Shown piece by piece: positions 1 through 7,468 of a stretch of DNA of 9,142 nucleotides (its first letter is position 1; each line of letters begins with the position of its first letter). The stretch lies in NCBI GenBank assembly GCA_002167365.1, contig NHCU01000020.1:4611-13752 (forward strand), written 5' to 3'. The position numbers were made by a program, and so were the translations under genes. The notes under the pieces were generated by a model, which saw nothing but the letters and a program-made list of their open reading frames with translations, was not told the origin of the DNA and did not search any database. Origin of the DNA: Betaproteobacteria bacterium TMED41 (GTDB lineage Bacteria > Pseudomonadota > Gammaproteobacteria > Burkholderiales > Burkholderiaceae_A).

Positions 1-2190
1 CAGGCTCTTTTAGATGATCCTAGAGAAAATACTTTTACTATTGACGAGCAAACTGCAATTAGTTTTTCTATTTCTAAAAACAATTTTAATTATTCAAATG
101 AAATTGATGAATCGATCACCATTAGTCAACTAAAAGATATAAATTTTTTTTCATACGCAGATTTTGCTGGATTCAGAGCGTATAAGTTTTACCTAAAGAA
201 AATTCAAATTAAAAATTCTACTACAACTGACAAAACGATAAGTGTGATTCCAGGACGTTCTCATTTAAAAAGCGAATTTTTTTTATTATCTAAAAACCAC
301 TATAAAAACTTTAAAAATACTCCAGGAACTAATAAGAACAATTTTTCTTCAATTAATCCAGAAAAAACAACTCCCCTTCATTTTGAATCTAGAAACTTTA
401 CTTTTAAAATTAATGCTGGGGAGGTTACGGAACTTTATTACAAGTTTCAAATGCCAAATAAATCACACTTCATGCGCAATGCATTGCAATTTAATCAAAC
501 CGAAGAGTTTCAAGAGAGTAGAAGATTTGGGTTGTGGCTAGAAGGGATCATATTAGGTTCAATATTAGGCTTATTGATCTTTACGTTTTACTCTTATTTT
601 CAGATTAGAGACAAAACCACACTTTATTTTGGTCTATGGCTAATGACTGCCTTTTTAGCAGTTATTGGTCAGAATCATCATGACGGCACAAGATTATTAG
701 AATTTTTTGTTTACCCCTTACAGGATAATCCATTTTTTAGTTCCATTTCCTTCGCTGGGACTATTGATGCATTTGCTGGTTATGGACAGGCTATGATGTT
801 TGTTATCTTTGCAAGAAATTTTATTAATTTAAAAAAACACCATCCTATTGCTTTTAGATTTACTAATATCTATTTGTATTGGTACGCATTCCATTTTTTT
901 GTTTTTAGGTTGTTTGACCTCCAAATTAACATAAATGTAGTGTGGTATTCATTAATATTTTCTACCGTTCTCGTTCTGTTACTTCTTTTTTATTGTGCTG
1001 TCAAAAGATATCAAAACGGTATGAATTTGGCCAAGTTTTTCATAATAGGATTTTTACCTTATTTTGTATTTAGGATTTTTCATTTGCTTGGAATTTTGGG
1101 ATTAAATTCTCCATTTTCATATCTCCCTGATAGCGGTATTCAACACTTTTTAAATTCTCAGGCGACACAATCATTAGGTTTGTTTTTGGAGGCAATAATT
1201 ATGTCTTTGGTTTTAGCAAAACGGACAAAGTTTTTACAGGATGAACTAAATGAAAACATTCAGGAGCAAGCAGATGAGGCTGAGAGACAAAAAATCGTTC
1301 TCGAAGAGACAGTTCAGCAAAGAACCAGTGAGTTACAAGAAAAAAGTACGATGATGGAGGGAATTTCTAATAAGTTAGCCAAATACATTCCGCCTCAGAT
1401 TCACGAGGCTTTGTTTGCGGGAAAGGTCGATACAGAAATTAAAACTCGAAGGAGAAAGTTAACTGTTTTTTTTAGTGACATCAAAAATTTCACATCTACA
1501 TCCGAGAATATGCAGCCTGAGGATTTAACGAAGTATTTGAATGAATATTTTTCAGAAATGACAATTATTGCAGTTAATCATGGAGCAACGATTGATAAGT
1601 ATATTGGGGACTCGATGATGGTGTTTTTTGGGGATCCAGATACAAAGGGGGAGAAAGAAGATGCTAGAGCTTGCTTGGAGATGGCACTAAAGATGCAAGA
1701 TAGGATGGAGGAATTGCGGCAGAAGTGGGCACAAGAGGGTTTTGCAGAGCCATTTGAAATTAGAATAGGGATTAACACTGGATATTGCAATGTTGGTAAC
1801 TTTGGAAGTGATCAAAGGTTGACTTACACGATTATTGGTGGGGAGGTGAATGTTGCGGCTAGATTGGAGAGTGTAGCGGAAGTGAATGGGTTGTATTTAA
1901 GTTATGAAACATATGTGCATGTGCAGGATATGGTAGATGTGGAGCAAAAAAATGCAATCAAAATGAAGGGGATTAATCGGGAGATAAAGATTTACTCTGT
2001 GATAGGGAAAAAGCAAGAAGAAAAAGAAAAAACCAAGGTTGCCGAAGTTAAGAAACCTACAAAGAGAGAGTTGAGTGATATTGAAAAACTAAAAGAGGAG
2101 TCTAAATTACTAAGAGATGAAACCAAAGGGCTCAAAGAGGGTTTAGCAACAATAAAATTAGAGTTAAATAAATTAAGAAATCAAAAATGA
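1..2190 (+). CDS. 7TMR-DISM membrane receptor with class III adenylate/guanylate cyclase domain (5' partial)
   Basis: The frame is open from base 1, so the N-terminus lies outside the window; 729 residues are visible and numbered here from the edge. Residues 1-177 look like a periplasmic sensor region (7TMR-DISMED2-like). About seven hydrophobic segments follow, near 178-201, 206-223, 249-272, 287-304, 314-334, 343-366 and 388-407, matching the 7TMR-DISM membrane module. A coiled coil (about 408-452) joins it to a class III cyclase domain (about 486-661). Visible catalytic residues are the metal-binding Asp493 (FFSDIKNFT) and Asp537 (KYIGDSMMVFFG), purine-site Lys533 and Thr610 (YTIIGG), and transition-state Asn617 and Arg621 (VNVAAR). 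A Lys/Thr pair is typical of class IIIb adenylate cyclases, so ATP to cAMP is the likely reaction; this is inferred. The C-terminus (about 665-729) is a Lys/Glu-rich probable coiled coil. The GTG at 244 is internal, not the start. The stop overlaps the next small gene. Confidence 0.93.
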   Translation, partial: QALLDDPRENTFTIDEQTAISFSISKNNFNYSNEIDESITISQLKDINFFSYADFAGFRAYKFYLKKIQIKNSTTTDKTISVIPGRSHLKSEFFLLSKNHYKNFKNTPGTNKNNFSSINPEKTTPLHFESRNFTFKINAGEVTELYYKFQMPNKSHFMRNALQFNQTEEFQESRRFGLWLEGIILGSILGLLIFTFYSYFQIRDKTTLYFGLWLMTAFLAVIGQNHHDGTRLLEFFVYPLQDNPFFSSISFAGTIDAFAGYGQAMMFVIFARNFINLKKHHPIAFRFTNIYLYWYAFHFFVFRLFDLQININVVWYSLIFSTVLVLLLLFYCAVKRYQNGMNLAKFFIIGFLPYFVFRIFHLLGILGLNSPFSYLPDSGIQHFLNSQATQSLGLFLEAIIMSLVLAKRTKFLQDELNENIQEQADEAERQKIVLEETVQQRTSELQEKSTMMEGISNKLAKYIPPQIHEALFAGKVDTEIKTRRRKLTVFFSDIKNFTSTSENMQPEDLTKYLNEYFSEMTIIAVNHGATIDKYIGDSMMVFFGDPDTKGEKEDARACLEMALKMQDRMEELRQKWAQEGFAEPFEIRIGINTGYCNVGNFGSDQRLTYTIIGGEVNVAARLESVAEVNGLYLSYETYVHVQDMVDVEQKNAIKMKGINREIKIYSVIGKKQEEKEKTKVAEVKKPTKRELSDIEKLKEESKLLRDETKGLKEGLATIKLELNKLRNQK

Positions 2191-2288
2191 AAATTATTTC
2201 TCCCCTATTATTTTTTTTTAGCAATGCTTGTAAAAAAAATTTGACTGTTAACCCCGTAGGATTACAAAGTAATAACCACAGACTTTAA
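2187..2288 (+). CDS. predicted 33-residue mini-lipoprotein
   Basis: The ATG overlaps the cyclase stop as ATGA, and the frame ends five bases before the next gene. The product starts MKIISPLLFFFSNACKKN: a short basic start, a hydrophobic core (residues 3-11) and Cys15 preceded by Ser-Asn-Ala. This resembles a lipoprotein signal sequence, although Ser at -3 and Asn at -2 are not the preferred lipobox residues. The mature part would be only about 19 residues (Cys-Lys-Lys, then polar), so it would be an acylated peptide anchored in the membrane. I recognise no family. The translational-coupling arrangement and the exact fit of the frame into the gap between two large genes argue that it is real. 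There is no clear Shine-Dalgarno sequence. It could instead be a chance ORF or a translation bridge between the flanking genes. Confidence 0.42.
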   Translation: MKIISPLLFFFSNACKKNLTVNPVGLQSNNHRL

Positions 2289-2293
2289 AAAAA

Positions 2294-5200
2294 ATGTTCC
2301 CAAGAACTAAAAACCAAAATAAATGGCGATTCTGGATCGATAGAGGAGGCACTTTTACAGACATAATTGGTTACGACTTATTTGGTAATATTAAAACCTT
2401 TAAAGTCCTATCGGGAAATGATCACTACAGTATTTCTCCTGTTTTTGAAACTATTAGTCAAGTAGTGGGATTAGAGTCCAACGAGCTTTTATCTTCCAAA
2501 ATTATTGAAGAAATTAGAGTTGGAACCACACTTGGAACGAATGCATTGCTTGAGAGAAAAGGGTCAAAAACTGCTTTTTTAGTTACAAAAGGTTTTGAAG
2601 ATATCTTGCGTATAAGTCATCAGACGCGCTCTTCACTTTTTAGCCTTTCAATCAAAGAAAGGCCCTTACTATATACTAGTTGTCACGGCATCAACGAGCG
2701 AATGGATAGTAATGGTTCCACAATCAGCTCACTTGACACTAATGAACTTAATCAGGAACTTAAACAGATTGAGTTAAGTGGGATTAAGTCTATTGCTATT
2801 GCATTTATGAATAGCTACAAAAATCCTTCTCATGAAACTATGGCTAAAGAAGTCGCCCTTAATTACTCATTTGATAACATATCCACCTCACATGAGGTGA
2901 GTAAACTAATTGGTTTTGTTGATAGGTGTAGCACCACTGTTGTTGATGCATATCTCACCCCAACTGTGAGTAAATATGTTGAAAAATTAAAAGAGTTCAC
3001 TGGTGATATCCCTCTCATGATAATGCAATCTAATGGCGGACTTGTTGAAGCTTTTAAATTAAAAGGTAAGAATTCGATTCTTTCGGGGCCAGCTGGAGGC
3101 GTTGTTGGAGCAATCGAAACCTCGATGCAATCAGGAAGAAAAAAAGTAGTTTGTTTTGATATGGGTGGCACCTCAACAGATGTTGCACACTGCTTAGGAA
3201 AAATTGAGTATCGCTCAAAGACAGAAATTGAGGGGATTTCAATTGTAGCTCCAATGGTTGATATTCACACAGTTGCCGCAGGGGGTGGCTCAGTGGTTAA
3301 TTTTGATGGGGTCCAATTAAAAGTAGGACCTACCTCCGCTGGATCCGAACCTGGTCCTGCTTGTTATAGAAGAGGCGGCCCGCTAACAATCACTGATTGC
3401 AATCTTCTCTTGGGTTTTTTGAATCCTGAATATTTCCCTAAGTGTTTCGGTAAAGATAAGAATCAAACGGTAGACCGACAGCTAGTTAGAACAGAGTTTG
3501 AAAAACTTATTACAAGTTCAAATAGTCATCAGCCGCTAGAGATGAACATCTATCAAGTTGCGGAAGGTTTTATTAAGATAGCTAATGAGAAAATGGCAAA
3601 TGCTATAAAAAAAATATCCATCGATAAAGGCTATGATGTTCGGTCATACAGTTTGTCTTGTTACGGTGGTGCAGCTGGCCAACATTGTTGCGATGTAGCT
3701 GATCTTTTAGGAGTCAAAGAAATACTTATTAATGCAAATGCCAGTGTACTGTCAGCTCTTGGTATTGGTCTTGCAAATGAAAAAAAAGTTTTAGAGGAAT
3801 CTATTGAAAAAATTTTTACAATAAATGAACTAGAGCACCTCGTTAAAAAATTTGATTCTTTTGAAGAAAAACTCAAAAACGAAATGGATTTGAAGAGATT
3901 TGATCAAAAAAATTTTTCAATAAAAAAACTAGTAAACCTAAAATATTTAGGCAGCTCCGAGCCCATCCTTGTTGAGTTATCAGCCTGGGGTGAAATGAAA
4001 CAAGAATTTCAAAAAAAATTTCAAAGCCAATTTGGTTTTATTGAACCTACAAAAGAAATATTTATAAGTTCAATACTAATAGAGATGACATATATGGGCG
4101 AAAAGATTGGTTCATTTTTACAATCACAAAAGATTGACAGTTCGCTTTTGCAATACAAGGATTTTCAAAAAGTTTTTGAGAACGGCACATGGAAGCAAAT
4201 ACCCTTAATTAAATTTGAGAGTATAGTCGATCAGTCTATAGTTCAGGGCCCTGTGATAATTACAGGAGGACACACAACAGTTGTTCTTAAAACCGGATGG
4301 GAGGTTTTTAAAAACGTGATAGGGGATTTAATACTAAAAAGAACAGTAGCTCAAAAAAATTCTCAAACTAGGGATGAGAGCACTAATAATCTTCTTGTGA
4401 CTACACTATTTGGAAATCGCTTAACAGCCATTGCAGAGCAGATGGGCATGGTACTTAAAAAAACTGCAGCTTCAGTAAACATTAAAGAAAGAAATGATTT
4501 TTCTTGTGCAATTTTTGATGCGGCTGGTAACTTATTGGCTAATGCTCCTCACATTCCTGTCCATCTTGGTTCAATGAGTGACTCAGTCAAAACTCTATTA
4601 AAAAGTCGCTCAGTCAAATCAGGGGAGGTTTATTTGACTAACAATCCATTTAATGGTGGTACACATTTGCCTGATATAACTTGCATCACTCCTGTTTTTT
4701 TGAGTGTTAATTCCGAAATTTCCTTTTTAGTTGCTTCTCGAGGCCATCATGCTGATATAGGAGGAAAGACGCCAGGTTCTATGCCAGCAAAAAGTTCTTC
4801 TATTGAAGAAGAGGGTGTTCTTATTAATGACATGACAATAGTTCGAGATGGCAAATTTCTAGAGATTCAACTTCTGGATTTGTTTGCTGAATCACTACAC
4901 TCACCCAGAAATGAAAGCCAGAATATTTTCGATATAAAAGCACAAATTGCCGCTAATCAAAAAGGTGCTGAAGAGTTGGTATTTACGATTAAACATCACG
5001 GAATAGAGAAAAACAAAATACTTTGTAATGAGCTTCTAAATCAAGGAAAAAAATTAGTTCAGGATTCAATTAAAAATATCAACGACGGTTCATTCCGCAT
5101 CCAACTTGATAATGGAATTAGTATTGCTGTTTTGATAAAAAACGACATTAAGAATAAAAAATTAATTTTTGATTTTACTGAAACAGATTCTCAACATGAG

Positions 5201-5929
5201 TCTAATTTCAATGCTCCCAGTGCGATTACCAAAGCATGTGTTTTGTATGTACTTCGCTGTTTAATAGAGGATAAGGATATACCGTTAAACGAAGGTTGCC
5301 TTTTTCCTGTTGAAATCAAGATACCAAGTAAAAACCTACTAAACCCAAGCTATCCAGCTGCAGTTGTTGCTGGTAATGTTGAGACTTCACAAAAAATAGT
5401 CGATTGCTTGCTTGGAGCACTAGGGTTGCAGGCGGGTTCGCAAGGAACGATGAATAATTTTTCTTTTGGTAATGCGAAGGTTCAGTATTACGAAACCATT
5501 TGCGGCGGAACAGGTGCAGGACCAAATTTTAATGGCTCAGATGCTACGCAGTCCCACATGACCAATTCTCGAATTACTGATCCTGAGATTCTAGAGGGAA
5601 ATTTTCCAGTTCTGCTACAAAAATTTAGTATTAGAAGAAATTGTGGTGGAAAAGGAAAATACATAGGTGGAAATGGAGTAACAAGGGAAATTACATTTCT
5701 CGAGCCGATGGTAGTATCAATTCTTTCCAACTGCAGAACGATATCTCCACATGGCCTTAATGGAGGTGCTTCAGGGGTGAGAGGAGAAAATATACTTATA
5801 TCAGCTAATAAAACCGAAACCATTCTACAGTCTGATTGTGAGATTAACGTTAGCACGGGAGACACCTTAAAAATAAAAACACCCGGTGGTGGGGGATATG
5901 GAAATCTATCAAAGGAAATATGTGGCTAG
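2294..5929 (+). CDS. ATP-dependent 5-oxoprolinase/hydantoinase family protein, fused HyuA-HyuB
   Basis: This 1211-residue protein has the full fused architecture of 5-oxoprolinase (EC 3.5.2.9, usually about 1200-1300 residues), which hydrolyses 5-oxoproline to glutamate using ATP in the cytoplasm. The HyuA half (about 13-690) shows the ASKHA-like phosphate loop RFWIDRGGTFTDIIG (12-26), VGTTLGTNALLERKG, SGPAGGVVGA, a second phosphate motif DMGGTSTD (289-296), HTVAAGGGS (325-333), GPTSAGSEPGPACYRRGGP (345-363) and CYGGAAGQHCC (456-466). The HyuB half (about 695-1211) shows FGNRLTAIAEQMG, NNPFNGGTHLPD (783-794), RGHHADIGG (816 on, with His818, His819 and Asp821 as candidate metal ligands), NCGGKGKYIGGNG and the C-terminal GGGGYG (1198-1203). 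No frameshift or missing motif is seen. The start is chosen because the motif block begins 10 residues later and the ATG follows the preceding stop by five bases; the ribosome site is weak and A-rich. The family also includes hydantoinases and acetophenone/acetone carboxylase subunits, so the exact substrate is inferred. Confidence 0.93.
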   Translation: MFPRTKNQNKWRFWIDRGGTFTDIIGYDLFGNIKTFKVLSGNDHYSISPVFETISQVVGLESNELLSSKIIEEIRVGTTLGTNALLERKGSKTAFLVTKGFEDILRISHQTRSSLFSLSIKERPLLYTSCHGINERMDSNGSTISSLDTNELNQELKQIELSGIKSIAIAFMNSYKNPSHETMAKEVALNYSFDNISTSHEVSKLIGFVDRCSTTVVDAYLTPTVSKYVEKLKEFTGDIPLMIMQSNGGLVEAFKLKGKNSILSGPAGGVVGAIETSMQSGRKKVVCFDMGGTSTDVAHCLGKIEYRSKTEIEGISIVAPMVDIHTVAAGGGSVVNFDGVQLKVGPTSAGSEPGPACYRRGGPLTITDCNLLLGFLNPEYFPKCFGKDKNQTVDRQLVRTEFEKLITSSNSHQPLEMNIYQVAEGFIKIANEKMANAIKKISIDKGYDVRSYSLSCYGGAAGQHCCDVADLLGVKEILINANASVLSALGIGLANEKKVLEESIEKIFTINELEHLVKKFDSFEEKLKNEMDLKRFDQKNFSIKKLVNLKYLGSSEPILVELSAWGEMKQEFQKKFQSQFGFIEPTKEIFISSILIEMTYMGEKIGSFLQSQKIDSSLLQYKDFQKVFENGTWKQIPLIKFESIVDQSIVQGPVIITGGHTTVVLKTGWEVFKNVIGDLILKRTVAQKNSQTRDESTNNLLVTTLFGNRLTAIAEQMGMVLKKTAASVNIKERNDFSCAIFDAAGNLLANAPHIPVHLGSMSDSVKTLLKSRSVKSGEVYLTNNPFNGGTHLPDITCITPVFLSVNSEISFLVASRGHHADIGGKTPGSMPAKSSSIEEEGVLINDMTIVRDGKFLEIQLLDLFAESLHSPRNESQNIFDIKAQIAANQKGAEELVFTIKHHGIEKNKILCNELLNQGKKLVQDSIKNINDGSFRIQLDNGISIAVLIKNDIKNKKLIFDFTETDSQHESNFNAPSAITKACVLYVLRCLIEDKDIPLNEGCLFPVEIKIPSKNLLNPSYPAAVVAGNVETSQKIVDCLLGALGLQAGSQGTMNNFSFGNAKVQYYETICGGTGAGPNFNGSDATQSHMTNSRITDPEILEGNFPVLLQKFSIRRNCGGKGKYIGGNGVTREITFLEPMVVSILSNCRTISPHGLNGGASGVRGENILISANKTETILQSDCEINVSTGDTLKIKTPGGGGYGNLSKEICG

Positions 5930-5952
5930 AAGAACAAAGCAAGAAGTTAATA

Positions 5953-5970
5953 ATTTATTCATTAATAAAT
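5953..5970. repeat. AT-only inverted repeat after the oxoprolinase gene
   Basis: ATTTATT and AATAAAT form a perfect 7-bp stem with a 4-base loop (CATT), 24 bases after the oxoprolinase stop. There is no GC pair and no following T run, so termination here is doubtful. Confidence 0.25.
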
Positions 5971-5971
5971 A

Positions 5972-6001
5972 TTGCCCAAATCAAACTTAAAATCGTAAGA
6001 T
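5972..6001 (+). promoter_or_regulatory. possible promoter for the adhesin E-like gene
   Basis: TTGCCC (5972-5977) and TAAGAT (5996-6001) lie 18 bases apart and resemble sigma70 -35 and -10 elements, about 20 bases before the start codon. Such matches are frequent in AT-rich DNA, and the very short leader this would give makes the assignment weak. Confidence 0.22.
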
Positions 6002-6005
6002 TTTA
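5988..6005 (+). promoter_or_regulatory. small hairpin with a GNRA-type loop before the adhesin E-like gene
   Basis: TAAAATC and GATTTTA pair as a perfect 7-bp stem closed by GTAA, which as RNA (GUAA) fits the stable GNRA tetraloop pattern. It ends 17 bases before the ATG at 6023. No T run follows directly, so a terminator is less likely than an RNA structure at the ribosome-binding region, or chance. Confidence 0.3.
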
Positions 6006-6022
6006 GATAAACTAAATTTATT

Positions 6023-6487
6023 ATGAAAAAACTTATATTTCTCAGTTTTCTCTTATTTTCTGTAAACAGTCATGCTGTTAGGTGGGAAAAGGTCGTAGAT
6101 GTTGATGGTGACTCATACTACGTTGATGTTGAAAACATTAAAAAACACAATGGGTTCGTTTATTACTGGACTATGTATGATTATCTAGAACCTTATGCTG
6201 AATTAGGATATTTATCCGGAATTGGAAAATATAAGGCAGATTGTGAGAAAAAAAGACAAACCTGGCTTACATTGACACTTTATAGTCTAAATATGGGCAA
6301 AGGAAAACTACTTTCTGATGAAAAACCCAATCAGACTGTTTTGCTTGATCCACGAATGCCGATGTATAAAGCAATGGAATTTGCATGTAAAAGGAAAAAT
6401 TCCCGCATACTTACTCCCTCGGAGTTCACTTCTCAAATTAAAAAAGAAACCAAAAAAAAATTAGAAGAATTTTTTAACAGAAATTAA
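6023..6487 (+). CDS. exported surface-adhesin E-like protein
   Basis: This 154-residue protein starts with a clear Sec signal peptide: MKK, a hydrophobic stretch (4-14) and a probable cut after Ala18 (NSHA/V). The mature part follows the pattern of the surface-adhesin E-like domain (named after Haemophilus protein E): W21 then the strand segment DSYYVDVENIKKHNGFVYYWTMYDY (30-54), GKYKADCEKK around Cys74, a strand ending SLNMGKG (88-94) and FACKRK around Cys122. The two Cys could form the disulfide expected in this fold. A Lys/Glu-rich tail (about 139-154) follows. Most members of this family in free-living bacteria have no tested function, so adhesion is not implied. The gene stands 93 bp after the oxoprolinase gene, with its own possible promoter, and need not belong to that operon. 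No clear Shine-Dalgarno sequence precedes the ATG. Recognition is from memory of the family pattern. Confidence 0.8.
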   Translation: MKKLIFLSFLLFSVNSHAVRWEKVVDVDGDSYYVDVENIKKHNGFVYYWTMYDYLEPYAELGYLSGIGKYKADCEKKRQTWLTLTLYSLNMGKGKLLSDEKPNQTVLLDPRMPMYKAMEFACKRKNSRILTPSEFTSQIKKETKKKLEEFFNRN

Positions 6488-6505
6488 ATTAAAAAAATTT
6501 AATTT
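6481..6505. terminator. perfect AT-only inverted repeat over the stop codon (possible transcript end)
   Basis: AAATTAAATT (6481-6490) and AATTTAATTT (6496-6505) are exact reverse complements separated by AAAAA. The stop TAA (6485-6487) of the adhesin E-like gene lies in the left arm. The stem has no GC pair and is followed by A rather than T, so it is a poor intrinsic terminator on the + strand. It may act as a 3'-end stabiliser or simply reflect base composition. Confidence 0.3.
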
Positions 6506-6747
6506 AAAAAAATCAATATAAATAAAACATTAAATATATGTACATATTTAAAAATATATATTTATATTAACAATAAATATTGCATTAAAATGTATTAATA
6601 TACATACATATTATTATGTATTATTTAAATGTGTTTTTAATAATATTAATTATGGATTATAAATTTTTTTTCACACAGCAAATTGATCTTCTATTTCATT
6701 TTTGCTTTAATTCAAAATTTTACAAAGTTCAAAAAAAAGATATAAAA

Positions 6748-6955
6748 AAACTATCAATCCGTGATCATTATAGTTAATAGTTATGTTGAAAACGCGTTAT
6801 AAATAATTAGTTAAAACTATCAATTTAATAATAATAATAGTTTGTAAATATTAATAAGTATTTTATTTATGATAGTTTAAAATTACCAAATACTAGTTTT
6901 TGATAGTTTAAAATTATTATTTATAATTTACGTTTATAGGATAAAACTATTATTA
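6748..6955. repeat. cluster of AAACTATCAA/TTGATAGTTT motifs
   Basis: AAACTATCAA occurs at 6748-6757 and 6814-6823. Its complement appears as TGATAGTTT at 6870-6878 and TTGATAGTTT at 6900-6909. The shorter core AAACTAT/ATAGTTT recurs at 6837-6843 and 6944-6950. AAACTATTATTA (6944-6955) is the exact reverse complement of 6832-6843. The arrangement in both orientations resembles a multi-site operator or protein-loading region, but low complexity could generate part of it. Confidence 0.5.
6870..6916 (+). repeat. 16-bp direct repeat with 31-bp period
   Basis: TGATAGTTTAAAATTA is present exactly at 6870-6885 and 6901-6916. The 31-bp spacing is close to three helical turns, so both copies would face the same side of the DNA. 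Confidence 0.65.
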
Positions 6956-7380
6956 AATTAGCTTCAATAATTAATGTCTATTTATTAAGATGGGATATTG
7001 TAATAACTAATATCTATGTAATATTAATACCTGGTAGTTTTTAACAATTAATTATTTGGATTCTAGACCATATTTTTTTGATTTTTATTTACAATATTTT
7101 ACTAGATGCATTTGTAATTTTTTTTTCAATCTTTGTGTCTCGTTAAATTTTTTTATATTTAGAGCAGAAGGGTAAAGCTCTCTTATTATTTTTTATCACT
7201 TCTATATTTTTTAATTTCCTTCATTTTATTTCTTAAATAAAAGTTAACAAAAAGTAATCGTCCCTTTTTCCGCATTATTTAATATTTCCCTGTCCGTTGT
7301 ATGGTTTTTATCTTTTTTTAAAAAAAATCGTTTAATTTTCAGTATTTAAATGAAGTTTTTCTTGGTTTTATAGTTTATTT

Positions 7381-7409
7381 TTGATACTCTTTAAAGTTAT
7401 ATCTTTAAA
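7381..7409 (+). promoter_or_regulatory. possible promoter with twin CTTTAAAG boxes
   Basis: TTGATA (7381-7386, five of six to the sigma70 -35 consensus) is followed after 17 bases by TTTAAA (7404-7409, four of six to -10). The palindrome CTTTAAAG occurs at 7389-7396 inside the spacer and at 7403-7410 over the -10, within an exact 9-bp direct repeat TCTTTAAAG. Placement of identical boxes on a promoter suits a repressor site. If correct, transcription would begin near 7416 with a leader of about 60 bases. Confidence 0.3.
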
Positions 7410-7424
7410 GACAAACATTCAATT

Positions 7425-7454
7425 CTATTCGTTTCTTTCGCGAATAGTTTTTTT
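7425..7454 (+). terminator. terminator-like hairpin in the leader of the large gene
   Basis: CTATTCG (7425-7431) and CGAATAG (7441-7447) pair perfectly across a 9-base loop and are followed directly by seven T (7448-7454), then AA and six more T. This is the shape of an intrinsic terminator, with a short stem of three GC and four AT pairs. It points along the + strand and ends 21 bases before the ATG at 7476. It could attenuate the downstream gene or end a transcript coming from upstream. Confidence 0.5.
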
Positions 7455-7463
7455 AATTTTTTC

Positions 7464-7468
7464 AAGGG
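7464..7468 (+). promoter_or_regulatory. ribosome binding site AAGGG
   Basis: AAGGG lies seven bases before the ATG at 7476. It is the clearest Shine-Dalgarno sequence in front of any gene in this window and fixes that start codon. Confidence 0.7.

Noticed and set aside
244..246. GTG as start codon of the cyclase gene
   Set aside because: The frame is open to base 1 with continuous coding-like sequence and no signal peptide after the GTG; it is an internal Val codon.
2863..3254. Minus-strand frames inside the oxoprolinase gene
   Set aside because: They lie wholly within a strongly conserved coding region on the + strand and have no family features, so they are antisense shadows.
5488..5865. 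125-codon minus-strand frame inside the HyuB half
   Set aside because: It mirrors conserved Gly-rich HyuB motifs on the + strand and shows no independent protein features.
6536..6547. 12-bp palindrome ATATGTACATAT as an operator
   Set aside because: The palindrome is exact but sits in DNA of extreme AT content where such words arise easily; no promoter or gene start is adjacent.
6652..6777. 41-codon ATG frame (MDYKFFFTQQIDLL...) in the AT-rich gap
   Set aside because: No ribosome site, no recognisable family, and AT-biased composition; one motif copy of the repeat cluster lies inside it. It cannot be excluded but is not supported.
6748..6955. CRISPR array
   Set aside because: The repeats are short, in both orientations and irregularly spaced, without unique spacers of constant length; no cas genes are visible.
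7161..7181. AGAGC/GCTCT hairpin as a terminator
   Set aside because: The stem has only five pairs with an 11-base loop, and the T run is interrupted; too weak to call.
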